Positions 49,301 to 56,005 of a DNA stretch of 64,000 nucleotides are shown in pieces; position 1 is the first letter of the stretch, and every line of letters starts with the position of its first letter. A program made the position numbers and the translations under genes. The stretch covers positions 186,001 through 250,000 of the forward strand of contig CAZAYY010000003.1 of the NCBI GenBank assembly GCA_964489525.1, written 5' to 3'. The notes under the pieces were generated by a model that made no database searches, was not told the DNA's origin, and was given only the letters and a program-made list of their open reading frames with translations. The DNA is from CAZAYY01 sp964489525 (GTDB taxonomy: Bacteria > Chloroflexota > Anaerolineae > Anaerolineales > JABWBV01).

Positions 49301-51285
49301 CCCAAACCGTGGACGAAACCGAACTACGCCAGATTCTGCTCGAAGAAATTTCCAACTATATGCGCCCGGATATGATTTCGATGTTTGACTGGGATACCGA
49401 CCTGGAAAGCTTCAGCCTCCACCATCGTGAAATTTCCGGCAATCCGCCAATGGACAACCTGACCCCTGGCGGCCTGGTTTCGTCCCGCGAACGCCCAGAC
49501 CTATGGGAAACGTACTCTGCTCGCCAGCCCCAAACCAGTACACGCTACGATCCAGACAACCTGCCCTACCTGTATTACCTGTTGCCATGGAACGTTGGCG
49601 ACTCCGCCATGGGCGTGATAGAACTGGTTCTCACCGACCCAGAAGCCCCCGAAAGCGCCAAAACATCCCCCTCCCCCATCGCCCTGCGGCCAGAAGACCA
49701 ACTGCTCTGCGAAGGCCTGGTGGACCAGGCCGCCAACGCACTTGAAATCTCCCGGTTGTACCGGGCTCAGCTTGAAACCACCGAACGCCTGCAGGAAATT
49801 GACCGCCTTAAATCGGAATTCCTGGCGAACATGAGCCACGAACTGCGCACACCGCTGAACTCCATCATCGGTTTCTCACGGGTGATTCTAAAAGGTATTG
49901 ACGGACCCATTAACGAAACCCAGGAACAAGACCTGACCTCCATCTATAATGCCGGTCAGCACCTGCTGGGCCTGATCAACGACGTGCTCGACCTCTCAAA
50001 GATTGAAGCCGGCAAAATGGAGCTGGCTTTTGACGACGTGGACCTGAAGATGTTGATCACCAGTGTGATGTCCACCGCCAAAGGGCTTCTGAAAGACCGG
50101 TCCGTGAAGCTCATTCAGGAAATTGAACCCGACTTACCACTGGTGCAAGCCGATAACACCCGCCTGCGCCAAATCTTAATCAACCTGGTCTCAAATGCGT
50201 CAAAGTTTACAGATGAAGGCAGCATCACCATTCGTGGTTACACTGCGTCGCGCCATAACCGGCCTGTGGTCATCGTTTCTGTCATCGACACCGGCATCGG
50301 CATTGCACCTGAAGACCAACACAAGCTGTTCGAGTCCTTCAGCCAGATAGATTCATCTGCCACTCGCCAGGCCGGCGGCACAGGCCTGGGGCTGGCCATC
50401 TCCCGTTCACTGATTGAACTGCACGGGGGTGAGATTTGGGTAGAAAGCGAATTGGGCAAGGGGTCTACTTTTTCCTTCAGCCTGCCCCTGCCCTATGATG
50501 CCGGGCAAGAGGCCAACCGCCTGGTCGTGGCCATTGACGACAACGCCGGCGTTCTCTCCATTTACCGGCGATATGTTGAACCGGCTGGCTACGAACTGGC
50601 CGATGTTACCGACCCAACCCGGGCGATGGATACCATCCGGCGGCTTCAGCCCCTGGCGATTTTGTTGGATGTCATCCTGCCCAACATGGACGGTTGGGAA
50701 CTGCTGGCCGCTTTGCGCACCGACCCAGAAACCAGCAAAATCCCTATCATTGTCTGTTCGCTCTCTTCCGAAAAACGACGGGCATTGGCCTTTGGTGTGC
50801 ACGCTTACCTCTTTAAACCGGTTCTGGCCGATGACCTACTCAGTGCGCTGCAAACCCTGCCCACCGGCGGTGAAATGCCTGCCAGCGAAGCGCGCATTTT
50901 GGTAGCGAGCACTCGCCCCGCTTCCTTTGAACCCCTTTGCGCTGCCCTTGAGAAGCTGCCTGCCAACCCGCGGGTCGGCACAGCAGCCACCCCCGAGGCT
51001 GCCCTGGCTGCCATTCAAACCTACCCCTTGCCAGGCCTGGTTTTGGTTGCTGCAGATTTTCCCGAAAGCGAAACGTTCGCCGAACAAGCCAACCGCCTTC
51101 TTTCCAACCTGGCAGGGCAAGAGAATGCCCTTGTTCAGGTCGTTTTGCTGAGCGCCATCGAACCCGGAGCCCATACATCGCTGAACATTCCCGTCATCTA
51201 TCACCCTGCCAACACCAGCTTATCAAGCTCCGGAATTTTAGCTGGCCTACTGGAAAAGCTCAGCCCCTATTTACCAAAGGCTTAA
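43351..51285 (+). CDS. Giant PAS/GAF hybrid sensor histidine kinase
   Basis: The 2644-residue cytoplasmic protein has an N-terminal PAS-like and GAF-like part (1-325), a PAS domain (about 330-446; IDNIPQMIFWKD ... VSDITEQRQAQ), about nine GAF domains (about 460-2120), a HisKA helix with phospho-His2163 in NMSHELRTPLN, and a HATPase (NLVSNASKFTDEG, DTGIGIAPED, GGTGLGLAIS). A receiver domain with Asp2440 in LLDVILPNMDG follows, and then a final receiver-like domain (about 2513-2644) that lacks the acidic pair and the phospho-Asp pattern. No membrane helix is seen, so membrane input must come from the HAMP-GAF partner. It is the only kinase of the operon. Confidence 0.94.
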   Translation: MDKKQDLLRILFDHTPEARLVIARQDKPDAGNSQYLLLEANLAAQELFGLPISPATRAVPLEESILAAQADNAEGFALKLAAARSGQPARFHWQFVRSALAESKKAKKEPKKTPFFAHVQAEKIDAPGQALYLLAVREFTEETLAGQIALYNVRYEQGLVAASEALAENTPDALQKALSELRRAANVGQVVYYQNTNPQTKGLPAIAQLAAAAGTETAPTNLSSAPPNTLVYAPTFARWQTELAAGRVVAGVVSELPENERQPLEKRGVLSILLLPVSAQGRWDGFIAFEDLRIARIWSESDVALLRSAAELVGNYLGERHIERELQSSREMLQLVIDNIPQMIFWKDRQHRYLGANRAFARTLGIEDPAAMINKDDSQLGWTEEETALFHATDDRVMAENKPEHEIIEPHQRGDHQIWRSTVKVPLHDRDGNVVGLLGMVSDITEQRQAQEQLNQLLERRSQQVALTVEIAQQIAGAPALEALFHQVVTLVKERFGYYHAQIFRYDPTQNAVLLVEGYGETGRKMRQAGHRLQMGRGVVGTALATGQPVLAADTTRDPDWLPNPNLPDTKGELAVPIKLGDEVIGILDVQSNQRGALSQDDQLLLESLCGQIAVAVRETRLRQEMQERLEELHSLQAIMSRTGWQDYQSTRQETLAAVTADAEGTLVLTGSAGLEASVLPETLNSVSLSVRGAPIGVIGVEGDLSNPLSPDEEALLQAISVQVSEALEKARLLDQTQRQSAEADALNEMGRLLTTTTNFEELYQIIYRYIAQLLNTTDAFIALYDKDKQRIHFPLAYEEGQPLHIPSRPTGRGLTDYLIREQKPLIFNGGDQAMLQKMDELGIQLNVVGGMSQSWMGVPMVVGNEPIGALSIQSLDPKVSFTQRQQDLLTSIARQAAIALENARLFRQTQEALGQAQQRSEELALVNRIVARVAESFDLQESLQIISQELSKALRAHAVSVALFNEARTEFTLVNRFRPGRANGAAESGAPMPGQVFNLKENQAAQQVVHSKRTQVYDNAQTNPATAAFHPVFQAQNVERLVVVPLVAENDVIGTVNIEIAGASAAAEETGSLPPTRLSTDQLRLAETIVVQTATAIQNARLFEQTQQALSETATLYQAGGELNAVQDYSDILATLQKFTILGNRSLSRVSINLFNHPWTDERKPEWLLPIARFFRNSPETTPALRYSLQEWSTVDHLLNARMPTIIQDIDNDPRLDETARNVYGKILKAKTVLLAPLSVAGQWIGHINAYYDQPTKIDEGDLRRLNALTQQATVAIQNLRLLEETRQLATRLQAAAEIARETSGTLALDELFNRSTELILDRFGYSHVSLFLVDDNRENAIIQAAAGAAAKELLAENLRFEIGGQSIIGVVAWTGEPLVVNDVVSDQVHKPHPLLTETASETGIPLRVGARVIGVLDVQSAQVESFSEDDVRVLQTIGDQLAIAIDNARLFTETERRTNQLQTAAQVSQAATSLLDLNQLLQEAVDLIRQRFELYYVGLFLADDENKYAVLRSGTGEAGRIQIERNHKLEIAGASMIGQAVALGVAQVAQDIGETGTPENPDAPRVFRNPLLPDTRSELALPMVVRGEPIGAMTIQSARARAFSADDITTLQTLANQLANAINNARLFEQIQQSLVESQTLYTISSVASRSLQLDETLDEVLETMLKITDFDTGLISVVDPSTNRLRLVSHRNLPSWLHKRLSTQGLEGTLCELVYLQGEAITIPDLAAEAPLDVSALVKSGLRSYMGVPLESKGQVLGTLCTFSSKPNAPSGVNVSLSEAVGQQVGIAIENARSYELVQQAVQEQQFLYQVTTAAAAAPSLDEALQGAANALHTALRGAYIAIMLSDDNLIQPTLRVRATAGYSVNLTSLEVSQGIGITGLAAQSGKSIRVDDVTHSPDYIAGVGDVRAEMAVPIRLGLRTIGVINCESPRLAEFNANDQRLLETLSNTLAAVISNAQLFQAEQRQRQVALILANASAKMSQTVDETELRQILLEEISNYMRPDMISMFDWDTDLESFSLHHREISGNPPMDNLTPGGLVSSRERPDLWETYSARQPQTSTRYDPDNLPYLYYLLPWNVGDSAMGVIELVLTDPEAPESAKTSPSPIALRPEDQLLCEGLVDQAANALEISRLYRAQLETTERLQEIDRLKSEFLANMSHELRTPLNSIIGFSRVILKGIDGPINETQEQDLTSIYNAGQHLLGLINDVLDLSKIEAGKMELAFDDVDLKMLITSVMSTAKGLLKDRSVKLIQEIEPDLPLVQADNTRLRQILINLVSNASKFTDEGSITIRGYTASRHNRPVVIVSVIDTGIGIAPEDQHKLFESFSQIDSSATRQAGGTGLGLAISRSLIELHGGEIWVESELGKGSTFSFSLPLPYDAGQEANRLVVAIDDNAGVLSIYRRYVEPAGYELADVTDPTRAMDTIRRLQPLAILLDVILPNMDGWELLAALRTDPETSKIPIIVCSLSSEKRRALAFGVHAYLFKPVLADDLLSALQTLPTGGEMPASEARILVASTRPASFEPLCAALEKLPANPRVGTAATPEAALAAIQTYPLPGLVLVAADFPESETFAEQANRLLSNLAGQENALVQVVLLSAIEPGAHTSLNIPVIYHPANTSLSSSGILAGLLEKLSPYLPKA

Positions 51286-51292
51286 TTCCCTG

Positions 51293-53125
51293 ATGTCTAC
51301 TCACCCAGAACCCCATGCCGAAAAACAAATCCTGGCCGAATGCCTGGACTGCGGCCACCTCGAACCGCTGCCACAGGGCTACTTAAAAACTGGCGAAGGC
51401 CTTTCTATTTGCTCCAAATGCGGTGGCGATTGGCGCATGGCTCGCTATGACTATGCCGCCATCGGCCCAACCCTCGTTGAAAAGCTAAAAAACCGGCCAT
51501 TTAACCTGTGGCGCTACCTGGAACTGCTGCCCATCCACGCCCTCAACCCCGATTTGCTCTTTGGCGAAGGGGGCACACCCCTCATTCGGGCCAACAACCT
51601 GGGAATGATGCTGGGCGCACCCCATATTTATATTAAAGATGAACGCCAGGGGCCAACCGCCTCCTTCAAAGACCGCCAGGCCGCCCTGACCATCACCGCC
51701 CTGAAAGAAGCAGGAATTACCGAAGCGGTCATCGCTTCCACCGGCAACGTGGCCATCTCCTATTCCGCTTTTGCAGCCCGGGCAGGCATTAAACTGTGGG
51801 CGTTTCTCACCAGCCTGGTGCCAGCCGAAAAAATGCGCGAGGTCGCCATCTATGGGACACAGGTTGTAAAAGTTACTGCCACTTATGACCAGACCAAGAA
51901 AATTGCCGCCGAGTTTGCCCGCCGGCGCGGCCTGTACCTGGACCGGGGCACCCGCTCCATTCCTTCCGTAGAGGGGATGAAAACCATTGCCTACGAAATT
52001 GCCGAACAAATTACGGCGGTTTTCCAAAACCAGGCCGGGCAGAAGGCCACCTGGCGCGCCCCGGATTGGTACATCCAGGCTGTGAGCGGTGGGTTGGGAC
52101 CGGTGGGTGTTCTCAAAGGGTTCGATGAAATGCACGCCATGGGCCTGATTGACAAAGTCCCCGCTTTTGCGCTGATTCAAAGCGAAGGCTGCGACCCAAT
52201 GGTAACCGCCTGGGAAAACGGGCAGCGCACTGCCGTCCCACTGACATCGCCCCGCACCCGCATTACCACGCTTTCAACCGGCGACCCCGGGCGAAGCTAC
52301 ACCATTTTGTTTGACCGCATGAACGCCCTGGGTTATGGAGCTGCAGAACGCGTCAGCGATGAAGAAGCCTTCCGAGCCATGCACATTGCCGCCAAGATGG
52401 AAGGCCTATCGGTTGAACCCGCCACTGCGGTGGCTTTTGCCGGGCTGATCAAACTCATTCGCAAAGGGGTCATCAAACCCACCGATGTGGTGGTGTTGAA
52501 CGCCACCGGCCACACCATGCCCACAGAAGCCCATGTCCTGGGCGACAATTGGACCCGCGACGTGGTCGCGCAGGAAATTGCCTCCGGAGAAACCTTCGCC
52601 GAAAAAGACATCCCCACACCGCTTACTGCCGCGCCAACCCCAGTGCCCGCCAGCCCCAAACCGGCTTCAGAGGAACCCTTGCCTCCAGAAGCTTCAGAAG
52701 AAGGCCTGCTGGCAGCGCTCAGCCGGGTGACACCAGAAAAATACTCACGCATCCTGGTGGTGGACGACACACCCGAAGCGCGCCGGCTGATTATGCGCAT
52801 TTTACAATCTCAAGGGGAGTATATTTTGCTCGAAGCCTCAAATGGACAAGAGGCCATTGAAATGACTCGCGGCGTTCCTACCCGCCAGCTTCCCGACTTG
52901 ATTATCCTCGACCTGATGATGCCGCTGGTGGATGGCTTTGGCGTCCTGGACGCCCTCAAGGCCGACCCCGCCACAGCATCCATTCCCGTGATTGTCGTCA
53001 CCGCCAAAGAACTGACCCCTAAAGAGAAACAGCGGCTGAGTGGACGCATTCAATCCCTGATGCAAAAAGGCAGTTTTATGGATTCAGAACTACTTTCAGA
53101 GATTCGGGGGTTGGTCACCGAATAA
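51293..53125 (+). CDS. Threonine-synthase-like PLP enzyme fused to a receiver domain
   Basis: The 610-residue protein has a threonine-synthase-like PLP enzyme (about 1-435) with an N-terminal zinc-ribbon (Cys17, 20, 40, 43), the PLP lysine Lys126 in ASFKDRQA, STGNVAISYSAFAARAG, and AVSGGLGPVGV. A Pro/Ala/Glu linker (about 441-470) leads to a full receiver domain (about 484-605): acidic Asp491/Asp492 in VVDDTPE, phosphoacceptor Asp540 in LIILDLMMPLVDG, and Lys592. Threonine synthase turns phosphohomoserine into threonine. The frame is continuous, so this is a true fusion in the assembly. It starts 7 nt after the hybrid kinase stop. It may be an enzyme switched by phosphorylation, or an amino-acid-sensing output; which one is unknown. 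Confidence 0.9.
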   Translation: MSTHPEPHAEKQILAECLDCGHLEPLPQGYLKTGEGLSICSKCGGDWRMARYDYAAIGPTLVEKLKNRPFNLWRYLELLPIHALNPDLLFGEGGTPLIRANNLGMMLGAPHIYIKDERQGPTASFKDRQAALTITALKEAGITEAVIASTGNVAISYSAFAARAGIKLWAFLTSLVPAEKMREVAIYGTQVVKVTATYDQTKKIAAEFARRRGLYLDRGTRSIPSVEGMKTIAYEIAEQITAVFQNQAGQKATWRAPDWYIQAVSGGLGPVGVLKGFDEMHAMGLIDKVPAFALIQSEGCDPMVTAWENGQRTAVPLTSPRTRITTLSTGDPGRSYTILFDRMNALGYGAAERVSDEEAFRAMHIAAKMEGLSVEPATAVAFAGLIKLIRKGVIKPTDVVVLNATGHTMPTEAHVLGDNWTRDVVAQEIASGETFAEKDIPTPLTAAPTPVPASPKPASEEPLPPEASEEGLLAALSRVTPEKYSRILVVDDTPEARRLIMRILQSQGEYILLEASNGQEAIEMTRGVPTRQLPDLIILDLMMPLVDGFGVLDALKADPATASIPVIVVTAKELTPKEKQRLSGRIQSLMQKGSFMDSELLSEIRGLVTE

Positions 53126-53177
53126 CCCCATCTCAAAGCAAAAATCCCCAGGTAAAAGCCGATGTGAGTAAATCCCC

Positions 53178-54191
53178 ATGACGTCCTTCCTCCAACGTCG
53201 CCTTGGTCAACGTCCAACTGCCCAGCGCATGGCGGGCTTGTCGGCGGCTTTCACATCAGCCCTCTTCCTAGGGTTGGCGCCTGTGTTTGGCAAACAAGCC
53301 ATTCTGCTCGGCATGCCGCCCATTGCCGTTGCCGCTGTGCGCACCCTGATTGCAGCCCTGCTTTTCCTGGTCATCTTAGGGATTTTTCGCCCAGGATACC
53401 TGTATATCTACCCGGCAGGCTTGTTGGGCTGCCTACTGGCTGGCGGGGTCAACGGCCTGGGCTCCCTGCTCTATTACAGTTCCCTGGCCCGAATTGACGC
53501 CAGCATCGGCCAGATGCTCAACTCTACCTACCCGATATTTGTCGCTCTCTGGCTGCTTTTGGAACGCCAAAAGCCCTCCAAACTGACCATTTTCCGGCTG
53601 GGTCTGACCATCCCGGCAGTATACCTGCTGACCCAGGCAGAAGGCGCCCGGGCCGACCTGGTGGGCATGCTGATGATGCTGGGTGCAGCTGCTCTGTATG
53701 CCCTACACCTGCCAATCAACCAACGGGTGTTATATGAAATGCCTGCACCCACAGTCACCATGTATACCCTGTTGGCAATGAGCGCCGTGGTGGTGCCCTG
53801 GTACCTGTTTTTTGGCTATCCTTATACCGAAGCCCTGAACGCGGCTCCGGTGGCCTGGCTGCCCGTCGTGGCGCTGGCGTTGGCCACGTTCATTGCCAGG
53901 CTGACCCTGTTCATCGGGGTTAAAAGCCTGGGTGGCATGCAAACCGCCCTGATTGGCCTGAGCGAACTGCTGGTAACCGTATTGATTTCATTCATCTGGC
54001 TGGGAGAACGGTTTACCCTGCTGCAGTGGTGCGGCGCGGCCCTGCTGCTCACCAGTGTGCTTCTGGTTGGGTTTGAAAAAAAACAACCAGCGCCACCGCG
54101 CACCGGTGGATTACTGCACTGGCTCAGCCCACCAACCCCGAACATCGATCTGCTGGGCCTCGGCCTGCCCCCACCTCAGAAAAAAGAATAA
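53178..54191 (+). CDS. EamA/DMT-family transporter
   Basis: The 337-residue protein has about ten membrane helices in two EamA halves (first half from FTSALFLGLAPVFGKQAIL, second from LVGMLMMLGAAALYALHLPI; end ITFIWLGE-like SFIWLGERFTL). The drug/metabolite transporter superfamily includes amino-acid exporters such as the threonine/homoserine exporter RhtA, as well as other metabolite transporters. It lies 52 nt after the threonine-synthase/receiver gene in the same direction, so it may export the product of that enzyme (inference). The C-terminal tail is Pro-rich. It is convergent with the SufR-like gene. Confidence 0.85.
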   Translation: MTSFLQRRLGQRPTAQRMAGLSAAFTSALFLGLAPVFGKQAILLGMPPIAVAAVRTLIAALLFLVILGIFRPGYLYIYPAGLLGCLLAGGVNGLGSLLYYSSLARIDASIGQMLNSTYPIFVALWLLLERQKPSKLTIFRLGLTIPAVYLLTQAEGARADLVGMLMMLGAAALYALHLPINQRVLYEMPAPTVTMYTLLAMSAVVVPWYLFFGYPYTEALNAAPVAWLPVVALALATFIARLTLFIGVKSLGGMQTALIGLSELLVTVLISFIWLGERFTLLQWCGAALLLTSVLLVGFEKKQPAPPRTGGLLHWLSPPTPNIDLLGLGLPPPQKKE

Positions 54192-54205
54192 CCCCACAGC
54201 CCCGG

Positions 54206-54844
54206 TTAAGAGCCCAGGCGAAAAACACACACCGGCAAGCCCTGAAGATTGAGGGCTAATTTTGTCATTTGCTGAACACTTCGCCCGCTGAGCCGCGCCA
54301 GCAAAGCCGCGTCGAGCTGGCATAGTTCCGGGTGCTGCGCAATAATGGCGTGGTATGGGCAGCGCCCCAACAGCAGCCGAGGACCCGCAGCATGCGCTTC
54401 CCAACGAGACTGATAGCCCAATTCATTCAAGCGCTGAACCGCTCGTCCCAAAATGGCCGCAATGCTTTCTGAACGACCCGGCACAGCCGCACCTGCCAGA
54501 GCAGCGGCAGCCAAAGCCGGCCAGGCAGATTCCTGCTCCGGATGGTCCGCCAGAGCGGCAAGCAGCGCTTGTGCCAGGTAAGTCATACCACTGCCCCGGT
54601 CACTCAGGCGGTAGTTGGCCCCAGGGCGGCCGCGCTTTTTGGAGGCCTGGCCAGGAGCAAACCCAGCAGAAGGCCTTCCAGAACCAACCGGAACCTCTTC
54701 AACCAGGCCATCGGATTCTAAGCGGCGCAGGTGGTGGCGAATACCGGCGGGGGTGATACCCAACGCGGCACTGAGCGCAGCCGCAGAAAGGGCTTTCTTT
54801 TGGGCCAGGGTTTCTAAAATTCGGGTGCGAATCGAAGTGGTCAT
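54206..54844 (-). CDS. SufR-like winged-helix iron-sulfur regulator
   Basis: The 212-residue protein has a MarR/ArsR-type winged helix at about 5-85 (LSAAALSAALGITPAGIRHHLRR cut into the recognition region, then RGRPGANYRLSDRG wing) and a C-terminal domain with Cys162, Cys175 and Cys206. The C-x12-C spacing with CPYH is that of SufR, a repressor that binds a 4Fe-4S cluster and controls Fe-S assembly genes; the third SufR Cys position is not seen here. It diverges from iscX-nuo-mrp, which fits control of Fe-S genes. A general ArsR-type regulator with a different sensed signal remains possible. Confidence 0.75.
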   Translation of the reverse strand: MTTSIRTRILETLAQKKALSAAALSAALGITPAGIRHHLRRLESDGLVEEVPVGSGRPSAGFAPGQASKKRGRPGANYRLSDRGSGMTYLAQALLAALADHPEQESAWPALAAAALAGAAVPGRSESIAAILGRAVQRLNELGYQSRWEAHAAGPRLLLGRCPYHAIIAQHPELCQLDAALLARLSGRSVQQMTKLALNLQGLPVCVFRLGS

Positions 54845-54973
54845 GAGCCCACACTTTTAAACAGCTTGTTTCCCACACCAGGGTTGCCGGGCAGGGCAGG
54901 TAATAATTTTTACAATGGCTTCCCGATCCCACCTTCCCGACGGATACCGGGCGGCGGGGGGCAAAGAGAAATT

Positions 54974-55000
54974 ATTTACGTAAATATATTTTTGCGTAAT
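54974..55000. promoter_or_regulatory. Tandem operator-like sites between SufR-like gene and iscX
   Basis: ATTTACGTAAAT (54974-54985) is a perfect 12-bp palindrome. TTGCGTAA (54992-54999) repeats its TTACGTAA core with one change, 16 bp downstream. They lie in the 198-nt divergent region, about 30 nt upstream of the iscX -10 box. Confidence 0.55.
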
Positions 55001-55028
55001 TATACCCAAAATACAGCCATTGCTGAAG

Positions 55029-55034
55029 TATAAT
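55029..55034 (+). promoter_or_regulatory. -10 box of iscX-nuo operon
   Basis: TATAAT 8 nt before the ATG at 55043, so the message has almost no leader. A GTG at 55040 could also be the start. Confidence 0.6.
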
Positions 55035-55042
55035 TGAACGTG

Positions 55043-55273
55043 ATGCTGGAAAACGAAGAAAACGGGCCCGATGCACTCTATTGGGAAAATAGCTACGCAA
55101 TCGCCAGGGAGCTGCAAAAGCACTACCCGGGAATCAACCTGGAGCTGGTTTCTCTCGACATGGTATACCGCTGGACGATTGCCCTGCCCGCCTTCAAAGA
55201 TGACCTGGCGCTGGCTAACGATGATATTTTGGAAGATATTTACACGGTCTGGCTGGAAGAAACCCTGGTTTAA
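55043..55273 (+). CDS. iscX: IscX-family iron-sulfur assembly protein
   Basis: The small acidic protein of 76 residues follows the IscX pattern: a Trp-Glu-Asn-Ser start of helix 1, YPGINLE, SLDMVYRW, the FKDDLALANDDILEDI acidic stretch and a final VWLEE. IscX is an iron-binding adaptor of the cysteine desulfurase IscS that modulates Fe-S cluster synthesis. No other isc genes are present here. It is the first gene of the rightward Fe-S/complex I run, 43 nt before nuoB. The start rests on the promoter position; an N-terminal extension of three residues from a TTG is possible. Confidence 0.8.
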   Translation: MLENEENGPDALYWENSYAIARELQKHYPGINLELVSLDMVYRWTIALPAFKDDLALANDDILEDIYTVWLEETLV

Positions 55274-55316
55274 AATGACTGTGTAATTTAATAACCTTAA
55301 ATCACTAAGGAGAAGT

Positions 55317-55988
55317 ATGGCAATGAATACCGCAAGCAGTAAACCAGAAACCCGCTACGATGTGCCCCCCGATATCCCGGTGACCATCACAACCCTGGAT
55401 AAAATTTACAACTGGGGCCGGCGCAACTCGGTCTGGCCTATGATGTTCGGCCTGGCCTGCTGCGCAATCGAGATGATCTGCACTGCCGCCAGCCGCTACG
55501 ATTTCGGCCGCTTTGGAATGGAAGTCATGCGCCCCAGCCCACGCCAATGCGACCTGATGATTGTCTCCGGCACAGTCACCAAGAAAATGATTCCGCAAAT
55601 TGTCCGTTTGTACAACCAGATGCCCGAACCCAAATACGTGGTTGCCATGGGCGCCTGTGCTTCGGGCGGCGGACCATTCAAAGAAGGCTATAACGTGGTT
55701 TCGGGCGTGGATCGCTATATCCCGGTGGATGTTTACATCCCTGGCTGCCCTCCCACCCCCCAGGCACTGCTGCACGGCCTGATTACCCTGCAAAAGAAAA
55801 TTGACAACCAATCTTTGAAAACCGTACGCTGGTACCAACCCGGCGAAGAAGCCGAAATCCCGGTCCCTGTTTTAGGGCCAGACCTGATGGACCCGCGTGA
55901 TTATGAAAAAATCAAAGCCTATACCCAGGAAAAGCTGATTGCTCAGCAAACCCCGGATGCTGCCGCAGCAGATGCGGCCCAGGCCTGA
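55317..55988 (+). CDS. nuoB: NADH-quinone oxidoreductase subunit B
   Basis: The 223-residue protein carries the four ligands of cluster N2 (Cys48, Cys49, Cys114, Cys144) in GLACCAIEM, GACASGGG and PGCPPTPQA. N2 is the last Fe-S cluster of complex I and passes electrons to quinone. AAGGAGAAGT precedes the ATG. The C-terminus is about 40 residues longer than the core and ends Ala-rich. The next gene begins 17 nt later. Confidence 0.96.
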   Translation: MAMNTASSKPETRYDVPPDIPVTITTLDKIYNWGRRNSVWPMMFGLACCAIEMICTAASRYDFGRFGMEVMRPSPRQCDLMIVSGTVTKKMIPQIVRLYNQMPEPKYVVAMGACASGGGPFKEGYNVVSGVDRYIPVDVYIPGCPPTPQALLHGLITLQKKIDNQSLKTVRWYQPGEEAEIPVPVLGPDLMDPRDYEKIKAYTQEKLIAQQTPDAAAADAAQA

Positions 55989-56005
55989 TGGACGGAGGAG
56001 CAGCC

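Noticed and set aside
35941..51204. Many minus-strand open frames of 60-290 codons across the giant GAF genes
   Set aside because: They are expected from the GC-rich codon bias of the plus-strand genes, lack promoters and ribosome sites, and repeat wherever the GAF sequences repeat.
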